Of a stretch of 64,000 bases of DNA, positions 15,347-24,904 are shown piece after piece; positions within the stretch are counted from its first letter, which is position 1, and each line of letters starts with the position of its first letter. This DNA comes from Mycobacteroides chelonae CCUG 47445 (GTDB lineage: Bacteria; Actinomycetota; Actinomycetes; Mycobacteriales; Mycobacteriaceae), in NCBI RefSeq assembly GCF_001632805.1, contig NZ_CP007220.1:4774001-4838000 (forward strand), read 5' to 3'. The notes below the pieces were generated by a model. That model saw only the letters and a list, made by a program, of their open reading frames with translations, did not search any database and was not told where the DNA came from. Position numbers and translations under genes: made by a program.

Positions 15347-18159
15347 GCAACAGTCACGCCAAACGGCCGCTCTTCGCGAAGATCATCCGGAAGCTATCGA
15401 TACCAATAATCCTGCTATGGGTTGCGGTGGTGATGGCGCTGAATGGGGCCGTCCCACAGATCGAAGAAGTCATCAATCAGCGTGCGGTACCACTGGTTCC
15501 CGATGATGCACCGTCATCCGTCGCGATGATGCGAATTGGCGAGGCCTTCAAGGAATCCGACACCAACAGCGTGGCCATGATCGTGTTGGAGAGTGAGAAT
15601 CCTCTAGGCGACGAAGCGCATCAGTACTACGACACTCTGGTAAGTCGGCTGTCGGAAGACAAAGAGCATGTCCAATACATCATGGACCTGTGGGGGAACC
15701 CCACGACCGCGGCCGGAAACCAGAGTGCTGACGGAAAGTCGTCGTATGTTCTCATCCGGCTCGCCGGCAGCGCCGGCGCAGCGCTCGGCAATGAGTCCAT
15801 AGATTCGGTTCGGAAAACAGTCGACAGTGTCCCTCTCCCCCAAGGGCTGAAGTCACATGTGACCGGTTCAGCACCGCTCGCCACGGACTCACAGCGCAGT
15901 GCCGACGCCAGCCTCAATCGGATGATGTTCGCCACGATCGTGATGATCACGGTGATCCTCATTTTCGTGTACCGCTCTATCGCAACCATGCTCATGGTGC
16001 TGGCCACGGTCATGATCGAGTTGATGGCAAGCCGAGGAATCGCTGCACTCTTCGGACATGTTGGGATAGCGCAAGTTTCATCATTCACTACCTCGATGCT
16101 GGTGTCACTTGTCATCGGTGCGGGTACTGATTACGGCATATTCTTACTGGGCAGATATCAGGAAGCCCGCCAACGCGGCGAGGACAGAGAGACCGCCTAC
16201 TACACAGCGTTCAGTGGTGTAGCCCATGTGATTCTGGGGTCCGGTCTTGCTATTGCCGGGGCGACATTCTGTCTGAGTTTCACCCGACTCAACTACTTCC
16301 GCACCATGGGCATCCCCTGCTCCATGGGTCTGCTCGTTGCCGTGACGGCCGCTCTTACGCTTGGACCCGCGCTGCTGACCGTGGGCAGTCACTTCGGGTG
16401 GTTTGATGCGAAGCGGCCCATCAAGACTCGGCGCTGGCGGCGCATCGGCGCCAGCGTGGCCCGTTGGCCCGTGCCGATCCTGATTGCTAGCGCTACCGCC
16501 GTGCTCGTTGGTGTGATTACCCTGCCAACGCTGCGGATCAGCTACAACGAGCGCGAACATCAGCCCACGAACACGCTATCCAATGTTGGGTATCAGGCCG
16601 CCGATAGACATTTCCCGCAAAGCAAGCTCTCCCCCGAAATGCTCCTGATAGAGGCCGATCACGATCTGCGGAACTCGACAGACATGCTCGCCCTCGACCG
16701 GGTAGCCAAGAACATCTTCCGTGTGCCGGGTGTCGCGATGGTGCAGAGCGTCACCCGCCCCCTGGGAACGCCACTGGAACACAGCTCCTTACCGTTCTCC
16801 CTCGGGTATATGGGCAGCAAAATCGGCGAGAACATCCAGTTCATCGACGATCGGATGGCCGATATGACAATCATGTCGGACACCCTGACAAACATGATCA
16901 CGCTTACCCGACGCATGCAGGCCCTCACCAATGAGCAAGCAGCGGCTGCCGCGCTGGGGCACGAATCGTCGAAGTCAATGCGCATCATTGCCGGCGAGAT
17001 GCGAGATCAACTCGCGAATGTTGATGACTTCTTTCGACCACTGCGAAACTACTTCTATTGGGAGAACCACTGTTTCGACATACCGGTCTGTAGTGCACTC
17101 CGGTCGGCCTTCGACCTCTTGGATGGACTCGACAAGATGGTCGACGAGATCGATAACTCAGTGACAACCTCCGGAGTTCTCGCGACAGTACTGCCGCAGA
17201 TGGCTGACCAATTCGGCGACATGATCGAGAACACATCCCGCATGCAGACATTGCTGCTCACGATGCAGAGCACCTTCCAGGGACTCATGCCTCAGATTTC
17301 CGACCTTGGTGGAAACATGCGAGATCTCGGAAGAAGTTTCGATGCGGCGAAGAACGACGACTTCTTCTACCTACCGCCGGAAGCCTTTGACAATCCAGAC
17401 TTTCAGATCGACCTCAAGTTCTTCGTCTCACCAGATGGAAAAGCGGCGCGGTACATAGTCACTCACCAGGGTGAGGCCATGTCGGAGGAAGGTATAGCGC
17501 GCGCTCAAACGATCTACGAAACGGCACGTGAGTCGGTGAAGGGCACCACCCTGGCCGGCGCCAATGTCTACATCGGCGGGGCAGCAACGAACTTCTGGGA
17601 TATCAAGGACGGCGCGCGGTACGACCTCGCTGTTGCCGCAATAGCAACCCTCGCTTTGATATTCGTCATCATGTTGGTGATAATCCGGAGTTTCGCCGCA
17701 GCGATCGTCATCCTCGGTACGGTGGTGTTCTCCTTCGCGGGAGCATTCGGATTGTCCGTTCTGGTTTGGCAGCATCTCCTCGGCAAGGATCTGAACTGGC
17801 TGGTTCTGCCGATCTCTTTCATCATCATGGTGGCCGTCGGATCTGACTACAACCTGCTGCTCATCTCCCGCTTGAAAGAGGAAGTCGGCGCGGGAATCAA
17901 GACCGGCCTGGTACGCGCCATGGGAAGCACTGGCGGAGTGGTGACTACCGCTGGCCTGGTGTTCGCCTTCACCATGTTGGCAATGGTGGTCAGCGACTTG
18001 CGCACGGTAGGGCAGGTAGGTTCCACGATCTGTATTGGTCTGCTGCTCGACACCTTGGTGGTGCGCTCCTTCATGGTGCCGGCTATCGCCACAATTCTCG
18101 GTCGATGGTTCTGGTGGCCGCACCGAATCGACCGCACCCCAACGGAGATCACGGTCTGA
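15343..18159 (+). CDS. MmpL-family RND transporter
   Basis: A 938-residue mycobacterial membrane protein large, coupled to mmpS by an ATGA overlap; that is why ATG 15343 is chosen over one 18 bp upstream. A first membrane helix (IPIILLWVAVVMALNG) is followed by a periplasmic domain, five helices, a second, coiled-coil-rich periplasmic domain (about residues 400-750, with MQALTNEQAAAAALG) and six more helices. The proton-relay Asp-Tyr pairs are visible as GAGTDYGIFLLGRY and GSDYNLLLISRLK. Length and layout match the MmpL4/MmpL5 class with an MmpS partner. The lipopeptide made by the NRPS genes to the right is an attractive cargo, but this is inferred only from co-location. Confidence 0.95.
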   Translation: MSNSHAKRPLFAKIIRKLSIPIILLWVAVVMALNGAVPQIEEVINQRAVPLVPDDAPSSVAMMRIGEAFKESDTNSVAMIVLESENPLGDEAHQYYDTLVSRLSEDKEHVQYIMDLWGNPTTAAGNQSADGKSSYVLIRLAGSAGAALGNESIDSVRKTVDSVPLPQGLKSHVTGSAPLATDSQRSADASLNRMMFATIVMITVILIFVYRSIATMLMVLATVMIELMASRGIAALFGHVGIAQVSSFTTSMLVSLVIGAGTDYGIFLLGRYQEARQRGEDRETAYYTAFSGVAHVILGSGLAIAGATFCLSFTRLNYFRTMGIPCSMGLLVAVTAALTLGPALLTVGSHFGWFDAKRPIKTRRWRRIGASVARWPVPILIASATAVLVGVITLPTLRISYNEREHQPTNTLSNVGYQAADRHFPQSKLSPEMLLIEADHDLRNSTDMLALDRVAKNIFRVPGVAMVQSVTRPLGTPLEHSSLPFSLGYMGSKIGENIQFIDDRMADMTIMSDTLTNMITLTRRMQALTNEQAAAAALGHESSKSMRIIAGEMRDQLANVDDFFRPLRNYFYWENHCFDIPVCSALRSAFDLLDGLDKMVDEIDNSVTTSGVLATVLPQMADQFGDMIENTSRMQTLLLTMQSTFQGLMPQISDLGGNMRDLGRSFDAAKNDDFFYLPPEAFDNPDFQIDLKFFVSPDGKAARYIVTHQGEAMSEEGIARAQTIYETARESVKGTTLAGANVYIGGAATNFWDIKDGARYDLAVAAIATLALIFVIMLVIIRSFAAAIVILGTVVFSFAGAFGLSVLVWQHLLGKDLNWLVLPISFIIMVAVGSDYNLLLISRLKEEVGAGIKTGLVRAMGSTGGVVTTAGLVFAFTMLAMVVSDLRTVGQVGSTICIGLLLDTLVVRSFMVPAIATILGRWFWWPHRIDRTPTEITV

Positions 18160-18195
18160 TCCGTAGCCGCCCAGCGGGCTGACCTGCAATACCCT

Positions 18196-18236
18196 CGCCG
18201 CTCAGCATTCACCAACCTGGTGGATGCTGAGCGGCG
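18196..18236 (+). terminator. Intrinsic terminator after mmpL
   Basis: A 19-bp stem (CGCCGCTCAGCATTCACCA with a near-perfect complement, one G-T wobble) and a 3-nt loop begin 37 bp after the mmpL stop. The downstream T-run is weak, as is usual in mycobacteria. Confidence 0.75.
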
Positions 18237-18501
18237 TCATTTCAACATCCAGGACACACCGTGCCGAAGGGGATAGAGGCTGTGCCACAACCTGTTCGGG
18301 GTTGAGGCGGCATTCAGGTGCGGGCCGCCTACCGCGGACCGTCCACGCGGCCGGCAGGACTCATGCTCGCCCCACAAGTCCGGGGCCTGACGCATGGTAG
18401 TCACGCTCCCGCGGGAGCCGGATGAGCCAGAGCCGGTACGCAGTTGGCATGCAGCACGACGGGGCCACTCGCCCGCTAGAACCGTCACCGACCATAGATA
18501 A
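18237..18501. other. Noncoding gap between mmpL and copper operon
   Basis: About 265 bp between two convergent terminators. No frame here has a ribosome binding site or recognisable family, and I see no repeat or remnant gene. Confidence 0.5.
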
Positions 18502-18550
18502 AAGTCGGCCGGCTGCGAACTCCACACGGAGTTTCACAGCCGGCCGACTT
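18502..18550 (-). terminator. Intrinsic terminator after the copper operon
   Basis: Arms AAGTCGGCCGGCTG (18502-18515) and CAGCCGGCCGACTT (18537-18550), with further pairing of AACTCC/GGAGTT inside, form a stem of about 20 bp. On the minus strand it is followed by TTTATCTAT. It lies 14 bp past the stop of the small Cys-rich gene. Confidence 0.75.
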
Positions 18551-18563
18551 GGGTCCAAATAAC

Positions 18564-18692
18564 CTAGCTGTTTGTAGCCTGCACCGCGCCGAGCTCGTTG
18601 GCGCCTGCTTCAGTCGTTTCAGCAGTCTGGGTGTCGGCAGATCCGCTGCAGCAGCACGACGAGCCGCTGCCTGCTTCGGTGGGATCACTCAT
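18564..18692 (-). CDS. Small Cys-Cys-Cys protein ending the copper operon
   Basis: A 42-residue open frame beginning MSDPTEAGSGSSCCCSGSAD. GGAGAGG lies 8 nt before the ATG, and a strong terminator follows the stop. It is 45 bp downstream of the copper ATPase on the same strand. All three cysteines are contiguous (residues 13-15) in a Gly/Ser-rich context, and the rest is polar and probably disordered (TQTAETTEAGANELGAVQATNS). Position and cysteines suggest a copper- or metal-binding microprotein, but it does not resemble MymT and I recognise no family. Confidence 0.6.
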   Translation of the reverse strand: MSDPTEAGSGSSCCCSGSADTQTAETTEAGANELGAVQATNS

Positions 18693-18737
18693 TCTCTTTA
18701 CCTCTCCTTCTTCTTGGGTTGGGGCACTTGTTGTGGT

Positions 18738-21002
18738 CTATGACAGAGAGGTGCTCTTGAAACCGCGTAAGCGGAGGCTGTTGCCGACCACAAACACACT
18801 GGAAAACGCCATTGCGGCGCCCGCAAGCATGGGGTTGAGCATCCCCAACGCGGCAACAGGAATCGCGGCGACGTTATAGGCAAACGCCCAGAACAGATTC
18901 GTACGGATAGTTCCTAACGTCTTGCGCGACAGCCGAATCGCATCAACCGCACTGCGCAGGTCACCACGTACCAACGTGATGTCCGAGGCTTCGATCGCAA
19001 CGTCGGTGCCGGTGCCCATCGCCAGACCCAGATCTGCCTGCGCCAACGCGGGAGCGTCGTTGACGCCATCACCGACCATCGCCACAAGCTTGCCCTCGGA
19101 CTGCAGTTTGGCCACCACAGCCATCTTGTCGAGGGGCAGAACTTCGGCGATTACGTCCTTGATGCCAACCTCGTCGGCAATCTGGCGAGCGACCGCAGCG
19201 TTGTCACCAGTCAGCAGCACGGGGTTCAACCCGAGGTTCCGTAGTCCTGCGATAGCTTCGGCACTTGTTGGTTTGACGGTGTCAGCGATGACAAGCAGGC
19301 CGCGGGCCTGACCATCCCACCCAACTACGACAACCGTTTTACCTTGGCGCTCAGCACGAATCTTGCTCGCACTCATCCCGTCGCTCAAGTGTTGTGACCA
19401 GTCGGCAAGCAAGGATTCCCGACCGACCAACACAGCGTACCCGTCGACGATTCCCCGTACACCTTTCCCCTCCACGTTGGTGAAATCCACGGGCGCAGCC
19501 AGATTCGATATCTCAGCACGGGCTGCCCGCGCTATAGCCTGTCCAATTGGATGTTCCGATGCGTCCTCGAGCGCGCCGGCCAACCTGAGCACCTGCGCCC
19601 GATCGGTACCGTCTTCGGCAATTACCTCAACGAGCGTCATCTTGCCCGTTGTCACTGTTCCGGTTTTATCCAGCACCACCGTGTCAACCCGACGGGTGGA
19701 CTCCAGCACTTCCGGCCCCTTGATCAGGACGCCCATCTGCGCCCCTCGGCCGGTACCAACGAGCAGTGCCGTTGGAGTGGCGAGACCAAGCGCGCAGGGG
19801 CATGCGATCACGAGCACTGCAACCGCTGCGGTGAAGGCGGCAGACACCGGGAACCCGGCTCCCAGCCAGGCACCGAGGGTGGCGACAGCGACAGTGATGA
19901 CGATCGGTACGAACACGCCCGAGATCCTGTCGGCGAGCCGCTGCACATGCGCTTTGCCTGTCTGAGCGGCCTCGACCAGCCTGGCCATCTGCGCCAGCTG
20001 CGTATCTGTCCCAACTCGCGCCGCCTGCACGACCAATTGTCCGCCGCTGTTAACGGTGCCACCGGTAACGGCGTCCCCCGTGGCGACTTCTACGGGAACC
20101 GACTCACCCGTCAACATCGAGGCGTCCACGGCCGATGCTCCGGAAACCACGACGCCGTCGGTGGCGATCTTCTCTCCTGGACGGACAACGAACTGATCCC
20201 CCACAACCAGTTCGTCGATAGAAATCTTCGTCTCAGTGCCGTCGCGCAGAACCGATACCTCTTTTGCGCCGAGTTCAAGCAAAGCCCGTAGCGCCGCACC
20301 CGCTTCCTTCTTGGAGCGCTTCTCAAAATACCGACCGGCCAGGACGAAGGTGGTGACGCCGGCAGCGGCCTCAAGGTAAATGTTCGCCGCGCCATCAGAG
20401 GGCTGCAGTGTTAGCGCAAACCGGTGCACCATGCCCGGAGTACCTGCGGTACCCAAGAACAACGCGTACAGAGACCACAGGAATGCACTGATCGTGCCCA
20501 CGGATATCAACGTGTCCATGGTTGCGGCGCCATGCCGCAGGTTGGTCCACGCCGCTTTGTGGAATGGCCATGCGCCCCATACGACAACGGGTGCCGCGAG
20601 CGCCAACGATGCCCACTGCCAATAGGTGAACTGCAGGGCCGGCGCCATCCCCATGGCGATAACCGGAACCGAAAGCACTGTCCCACCGAGCAATCGGTTC
20701 CGCAACGACAGGAGCTCCGGGGCTGCGTCACGCGCGGTGTCCTCCGAGCGTTCCTGCTGGGGCGTTTCGAGCACCAGCGACGCGGTGTAGCCCGTCTTCT
20801 CTACCTCGGCAACCAGTAACTCCGCGTCGTAACCTTCCGGTACCGACACGGCCGCTTTCTCTGTGGCGTAATTTACTGTGGCCGTTACACCTTCGAGTTT
20901 GTTCAACCGGCGTTCGATTCGGTTTGCACAGGACGCGCACGTCATCCCGCCGATGTCTAGCTCGATGCCGGCCGCTTTGGTTGGGACCAGTGACACATTC
21001 AC
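18738..21002 (-). CDS. Cu+-exporting P1B-type ATPase
   Basis: A copper ATPase of about 754 residues. In order: N-terminal heavy-metal domain GMTCASC (residues 19-25); eight membrane helices with the copper-selective CPC (VIACPCALG) in helix 6; actuator TGES; phosphorylation site DKTGTVT; the HP motif (SEHPIG); GDGVNDAP; and the C-terminal Cu+ signature region (YN in helix 7, [15 protein letters not shown] in helix 8). GTG 21002 is preferred because GAGGAG is 6 nt upstream; an ATG at 21023 would add seven residues. It follows a His-rich membrane protein by 42 bp and copZ beyond it. It removes excess Cu+ from the cytoplasm. Confidence 0.95.
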   Translation of the reverse strand: MNVSLVPTKAAGIELDIGGMTCASCANRIERRLNKLEGVTATVNYATEKAAVSVPEGYDAELLVAEVEKTGYTASLVLETPQQERSEDTARDAAPELLSLRNRLLGGTVLSVPVIAMGMAPALQFTYWQWASLALAAPVVVWGAWPFHKAAWTNLRHGAATMDTLISVGTISAFLWSLYALFLGTAGTPGMVHRFALTLQPSDGAANIYLEAAAGVTTFVLAGRYFEKRSKKEAGAALRALLELGAKEVSVLRDGTETKISIDELVVGDQFVVRPGEKIATDGVVVSGASAVDASMLTGESVPVEVATGDAVTGGTVNSGGQLVVQAARVGTDTQLAQMARLVEAAQTGKAHVQRLADRISGVFVPIVITVAVATLGAWLGAGFPVSAAFTAAVAVLVIACPCALGLATPTALLVGTGRGAQMGVLIKGPEVLESTRRVDTVVLDKTGTVTTGKMTLVEVIAEDGTDRAQVLRLAGALEDASEHPIGQAIARAARAEISNLAAPVDFTNVEGKGVRGIVDGYAVLVGRESLLADWSQHLSDGMSASKIRAERQGKTVVVVGWDGQARGLLVIADTVKPTSAEAIAGLRNLGLNPVLLTGDNAAVARQIADEVGIKDVIAEVLPLDKMAVVAKLQSEGKLVAMVGDGVNDAPALAQADLGLAMGTGTDVAIEASDITLVRGDLRSAVDAIRLSRKTLGTIRTNLFWAFAYNVAAIPVAALGMLNPMLAGAAMAFSSVFVVGNSLRLRGFKSTSLS

Positions 21003-21044
21003 ATGCGTCTCCTCACGATTCATCTCAAGACCCGATCGCTTTGT

Positions 21045-22010
21045 TTAGTGGCCACCGGAGTGCGCCGACCCATGCGAGGATCCCGCCTCCGAGCCGTCGA
21101 CACCCGGCAACGCATCAACAACGAACGTGGCTGTGTGGACTCTGCCCTCTACCTGGAAGTCCAAGTAGAGGAAATATCGGCCGGCTGTGGGTGCCTGTGC
21201 CATGAACGAGATGGACGGGCCTCCGTGTTGGTTCGCCATCGGCTCTGCGCCTTCGGGATGCACATGCAGAAATGCCAGATCCCCGTCACGCAGGGCAACC
21301 AGATGCCCGAAGGCGCCGAGATAGGGCTGCAAGGTGGTCACGGGTTGCCCTTCTCGGGTAACCGTCATCGTCAGTTCTCCCGCGGCACCCGCTTTCAGCT
21401 CGCCATTGAGTTGCACCGTGAAGCCCGCCACCTGATCGACAGTGCGAATCGCGTTGTGCCGCACAGGGGTGAAGTCTCCGGCCACGTTCACCACACGACT
21501 CAGCGTCAACGGTTGTGCATCGTGACGATCAGCCGGCCGGAAGTCGGCAAATACTCGATAGCTGCCGGCCGCATCCCATTTCCATGGCACCGTCCACGTG
21601 CCTGTGGTGGCGTCCAAAGTCGGGTGGACGTGCCGAAATCCCTCACCATCGGAGCGGACCACGATCAAATGCAATTTCTTGTCATGCGTCGTGGCGAATT
21701 CGACCAGTGGCCCGCCATCTGCGCCAGAAATATTCAGCTGCAGCTCACCGTCCACGCCTGCCCTTATGGGTGCACCCACGACCGACAGCGTGTAGCCGTC
21801 TCTTCCTAACGACAGCCCCTGAACGTCGTCGGCCGAACCGTGTGCAGCTCCCTGGTGTTCCTTCATTTCGTTACCCTCCATCGTGTGTCCGGTGGCGCCC
21901 CAACTTTCAACCGCGCTATCAGGCACCACCGCCGAAGCAACGATGTACGCGCAGCCAAACCCCACCGCTAGAACGGTGCTGAAGATGGCCAGCCGGCCCG
22001 CCGCGTTCAC
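21045..22010 (-). CDS. Membrane-anchored His-rich protein of the copper operon
   Basis: A 321-residue protein with one N-terminal membrane helix (about residues 7-29, IFSTVLAVGFGCAYIVASAVV). The rest is extracytoplasmic: a His/Met-bearing segment (GHTMEGNEMKEHQGAAHG), two beta-sandwich repeats with conserved HLIVVRSDGEGFRHVHP and HLVALRDGDLAFLHVHPEG, and a His-rich tail (SSHGSAHSGGH). The paired HVHP motifs look like metal ligands. It is translationally coupled to copZ (ATGA overlap). No named function is known to me; a periplasmic copper-binding or delivery role beside CopA is inferred from neighbours and histidines. Confidence 0.85.
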   Translation of the reverse strand: MNAAGRLAIFSTVLAVGFGCAYIVASAVVPDSAVESWGATGHTMEGNEMKEHQGAAHGSADDVQGLSLGRDGYTLSVVGAPIRAGVDGELQLNISGADGGPLVEFATTHDKKLHLIVVRSDGEGFRHVHPTLDATTGTWTVPWKWDAAGSYRVFADFRPADRHDAQPLTLSRVVNVAGDFTPVRHNAIRTVDQVAGFTVQLNGELKAGAAGELTMTVTREGQPVTTLQPYLGAFGHLVALRDGDLAFLHVHPEGAEPMANQHGGPSISFMAQAPTAGRYFLYLDFQVEGRVHTATFVVDALPGVDGSEAGSSHGSAHSGGH

Positions 22011-22219
22011 GCGACTCGGACCGCTGAATAGCCTGCGTTTGTGACTGCGGCCAGGATCTTCGCGTCATCGACGTCCTTGTCCACCCCGACGACGAGCTTG
22101 CCGGTGCTCGCGCTGATCTGGATACTCTCGACGCCGTCTACCTCGCCGACCTCTTCGCGAACAGACATCTCGCAATGTCCACACGTCATCCCTGTGACCT
22201 GATACTCGCTCGAGTGCAT
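22007..22219 (-). CDS. copZ: CopZ-like copper chaperone (HMA domain)
   Basis: A 70-residue heavy-metal-associated domain. MHSSEYQVTGMTCGHCEMSV carries the Cu+-binding CxxC, with the usual partner segment YSAVRVA at the end. The ATG at 22219 is preferred because GAAAGGA lies 5 nt before it; ATGs at 22225 and 22237 are also in frame, but the latter lies inside the copper box. It is first in an operon with the His-rich protein and the copper ATPase and would hand Cu+ to the ATPase. Confidence 0.92.
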   Translation of the reverse strand: MHSSEYQVTGMTCGHCEMSVREEVGEVDGVESIQISASTGKLVVGVDKDVDDAKILAAVTNAGYSAVRVA

Positions 22220-22235
22220 CGCCATCCTTTCGTTC

Positions 22236-22252
22236 ATACCCCGGTGGGGTAT
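22236..22252 (-). promoter_or_regulatory. Copper box 1 upstream of copZ
   Basis: ATACCCCGGTGGGGTAT is a perfect TACCC-N5-GGGTA site (RicR/CsoR type), ending 17 bp before the preferred copZ start. It should repress the operon when copper is low. Confidence 0.8.
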
Positions 22253-22271
22253 CGGTATCTCGACTCAGACC

Positions 22272-22288
22272 ATACCCCCGTCGGGTAT
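22272..22288 (-). promoter_or_regulatory. Copper box 2 upstream of copZ
   Basis: ATACCCCCGTCGGGTAT is a second perfect TACCC-N5-GGGTA site, its centre 36 bp from box 1. A minus-strand TATGGT overlaps its far edge and may be the -10. It also lies 65 bp upstream of the divergent amidohydrolase, which could therefore respond to copper too. Confidence 0.75.
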
Positions 22289-22352
22289 CTTGCGCTACTC
22301 CCAACCGGCTCCCCGGATGGGTCTGCGCAGGCCGGTTGATATAGATAGGCGT

Positions 22353-23246
22353 ATGTCCGAATCAGCCTTCGACCCGGCACCGATCAGACAGATCTGGCAG
22401 TCGCTGGGTATCCCCGGGATCGTGGACGTGCACACCCACTTCATGCCCAAATCCGTCATGGACAAGGTGTGGGGCTACTTCGACTCGGTGGGGCCGCTGG
22501 TCGGGCGTCCCTGGCCGATCACCTATCGCGCCGAGGAATCCCAGCGCGTCGCGACGCTGCGAGAGTTCGGGGTGCTGCGGTTCACCTCACTGGTCTATCC
22601 GCATAAACCGCAGATGGCGGCCTGGTTGAACCAGTGGGCCACGCAGTTCGCGGCGCAGACCCCCGATTGCATCCACACCGCCACCTTCTTTCCCGAACCC
22701 GAAGCCGCCGAGTACGTATCGGAGGCGATCGAGGCGGGCGCCGGCGTCTTCAAGGTCCACATCCAGGTCGGGGCCTTCTCCCCCACCGATCCCCTGCTCA
22801 CCCCGGTATGGGGCCTCATCGAGGACGCCGGGATTCCGGTCGTCATCCATTGCGGGTCCGGTCCGGCACCGGGCGAATTCACCGGGCCGGAGCGAATCCG
22901 GGTGCTGCTGAAGCAATTCCCACAACTACGCCTGATCATCGCCCATATGGGCATGCCCGAGTACGGCGAATTCCTCGACATCTGCATGCACTACGACGAG
23001 GTGCGGCTCGACACCACCATGGCCTTCACCGCGTTCTCCAACGAAAAGGCGCCCTTCCCGGAGGCGGACTATCCGAGGCTGATGGACCTGCGCCACAAAA
23101 TCCTCTTCGGGAGCGATTTCCCGAACATCCCCTACGGATACGCTGAGGCGATCAACGCCCTGCAAGCCGTCCCCGGAGCGGATGACGCCTGGGTACGCGG
23201 AGCGCTGTACGACAACGCGGCGGCGTTGTTCGGCGTCAACGGCTAG
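22353..23246 (+). CDS. Amidohydrolase-2 family metal-dependent hydrolase
   Basis: A 297-residue TIM-barrel hydrolase. The N-terminal HxH metal motif is VDVHTHFMP, further ligands are in VVIHCGSG and IIAHMGMPEYGE, and the catalytic Asp is in FGSDFPNIPYG. The ATG at 22353 is chosen because the family fold starts there; an upstream frame runs into the copper-box region. Members hydrolyse or decarboxylate small aromatic or cyclic compounds. It is divergent from copZ and convergent with the acyl-AMP ligase: the two genes share the bases CTAG as opposite stop codons. It has no evident part in copper handling or peptide synthesis. Confidence 0.9.
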   Translation: MSESAFDPAPIRQIWQSLGIPGIVDVHTHFMPKSVMDKVWGYFDSVGPLVGRPWPITYRAEESQRVATLREFGVLRFTSLVYPHKPQMAAWLNQWATQFAAQTPDCIHTATFFPEPEAAEYVSEAIEAGAGVFKVHIQVGAFSPTDPLLTPVWGLIEDAGIPVVIHCGSGPAPGEFTGPERIRVLLKQFPQLRLIIAHMGMPEYGEFLDICMHYDEVRLDTTMAFTAFSNEKAPFPEADYPRLMDLRHKILFGSDFPNIPYGYAEAINALQAVPGADDAWVRGALYDNAAALFGVNG

Positions 23247-24904
23247 ATCAACAGTCCGTCTCGGTAGGCCTGACGAACCTTGAGCCGCTGGCGTTTTCCG
23301 CTTGTGGTCCGGGGAATCGTTCGAGCCGGCACCAGCACCACCTCGTCGAGGGAGAAGCCGAACGCGGCACGGACACCGGCGGCTATTCGGGTGCGAAGCT
23401 CCCCGTACTCATCTGCCGCCACCCGGGTTCCCACCACGGCCACCACCGACTCCCGGGCACGTTGCTCGTCGGGCAGGGAGAAGACGACGGAGACACCTCC
23501 GGCGCCGGAGATGCTGTCGATCTCTCGCTCGATGTCGTAGGGCGGGAAGTTACGCCCGCGCACAATGAGCATCTCCTTGCGCCGCCCCACCACAAACAGT
23601 TCGTCATCGGCGAGGAACCCTCGGTCTCCGGTGTCGTGCCATCCATCCTCGGGCGCCGCGACCCCACCGTAGGGGGTCAGGTAGCCGGACATCACCGATG
23701 GTCCGCTCACCTGGATATCGCCCACGGCACCATCGGGTAGCGGATCGCCAGCAGGTCCGGTGATCCGCAACAGCAGGCCGTCGACCACTTGTCCGCAGGA
23801 CACGACTGGCTGCTCATCCTCCGGATTCTTCCGGGCGTGCACTCTTCCGAAGGTCTTCGCACCCAATGGATACGGTTGCAGTGCAACGGTTGTCGCGAGC
23901 ACAGTTTCGGCCATGCCGTAACACGGCACCAGTGCATCTGCCCGCATCCCCAGCGGCGCGAGTTGTTCGGTGACATCACACATCACCGAGTACGGAATGG
24001 GCTCGGCGCCGACGTAGGCATGCCGCAGTCGAGACAGGTCCACGTCCGAAAGTGCGCCGGCGCGCTTGATCGCGTCAGACACGGCCCGGTAGGCAAAGGG
24101 TGGGCCCGCCGTGTGCGTCGAACCGTGATGAGTCATGTGCCGCACCCATGACATCGGATCCCGCAGAAACCCCATCGGGGTCATCACACCGACCCGCAGA
24201 CCGTAGAGGAGACCGGCCAGTACCTGGATGAAACCCATATCGTGGTACAGCGGCAGCCAACTGAACACCCGGTCGCGTCCGCGCAATACCCTTGTGCCGT
24301 AGGCGATTGCGCCGGCATTGTGCACCACATTGCCGTGTGTCAACAGCACTGCCTTGGGCGCCGACGTGGAGCCCGAGGTGAGCTGAATATGGTGGATGTC
24401 GCCGGGATTTGCGTGCGAACGCAGCGGCCAGTCGATCGGATCGGCATCGGTCAGCTCGCCGTACATCACGACGATCCGGTGCGTGATCGCCACCGCGACG
24501 CGCGGTTGCGCAATGACCATGGCCGGGTTCAGCACCTCCAGCGCCGCACACAGGTGTGCCACACCCGCCGATTCCGGCCGCGAGGGTGTGGGCGGCGGGG
24601 CGATCGCGCACGGTACCGCGCCCAACAACAGCACCGCCAGCAGCGTGCTCAGGTACTCCTCATCACTGGCGGCGACCATGGCCACGCGGTCGCCCCGGCG
24701 CAGGCCCCGCGCAGCGAGCGCCGCGGCGCGAATCCGGATGGTACGGACCAGGCCCGCTCCCGAGAGTGCGTGCAGGTGGCTACGTGAATCGTAGAAGTCG
24801 ATTCGCTCCAGATCCGAGCGCAACAGGACCGTGTAGTCGATAGCGCCGGTGGCCATGGCCGGAGCGTTCGCCTTCACATGCTGGCGAATCGCGGTGACAC
24901 TCAT
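23243..24904 (-). CDS. Fatty acyl-AMP ligase (FAAL, FadD-like)
   Basis: A 553-residue ANL-superfamily adenylating enzyme. Motifs: the ATP loop LTSGSTSAPKAV (about residues 175-186), SWLPLYHDMGFI, CYGMAE, DTGDRGFL and the C-terminal lysine region TTSGKRQRLK. The SWLPLYHDMG segment is typical of FAALs, which activate fatty acids as acyl-AMP and load an acyl carrier protein rather than CoA. Its ATG overlaps the acyl carrier protein stop by 4 bp. With that protein and the starter condensation domain of the large NRPS it would supply the N-terminal fatty acyl chain of a lipopeptide. Confidence 0.9.
   Translation of the reverse strand: MSVTAIRQHVKANAPAMATGAIDYTVLLRSDLERIDFYDSRSHLHALSGAGLVRTIRIRAAALAARGLRRGDRVAMVAASDEEYLSTLLAVLLLGAVPCAIAPPPTPSRPESAGVAHLCAALEVLNPAMVIAQPRVAVAITHRIVVMYGELTDADPIDWPLRSHANPGDIHHIQLTSGSTSAPKAVLLTHGNVVHNAGAIAYGTRVLRGRDRVFSWLPLYHDMGFIQVLAGLLYGLRVGVMTPMGFLRDPMSWVRHMTHHGSTHTAGPPFAYRAVSDAIKRAGALSDVDLSRLRHAYVGAEPIPYSVMCDVTEQLAPLGMRADALVPCYGMAETVLATTVALQPYPLGAKTFGRVHARKNPEDEQPVVSCGQVVDGLLLRITGPAGDPLPDGAVGDIQVSGPSVMSGYLTPYGGVAAPEDGWHDTGDRGFLADDELFVVGRRKEMLIVRGRNFPPYDIEREIDSISGAGGVSVVFSLPDEQRARESVVAVVGTRVAADEYGELRTRIAAGVRAAFGFSLDEVVLVPARTIPRTTSGKRQRLKVRQAYRDGLLI

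Noticed and set aside
18237..18527. 96-codon minus frame between the mmpL and copper-operon terminators
   Set aside because: It runs through the terminator hairpin, lacks a ribosome binding site and matches no family.
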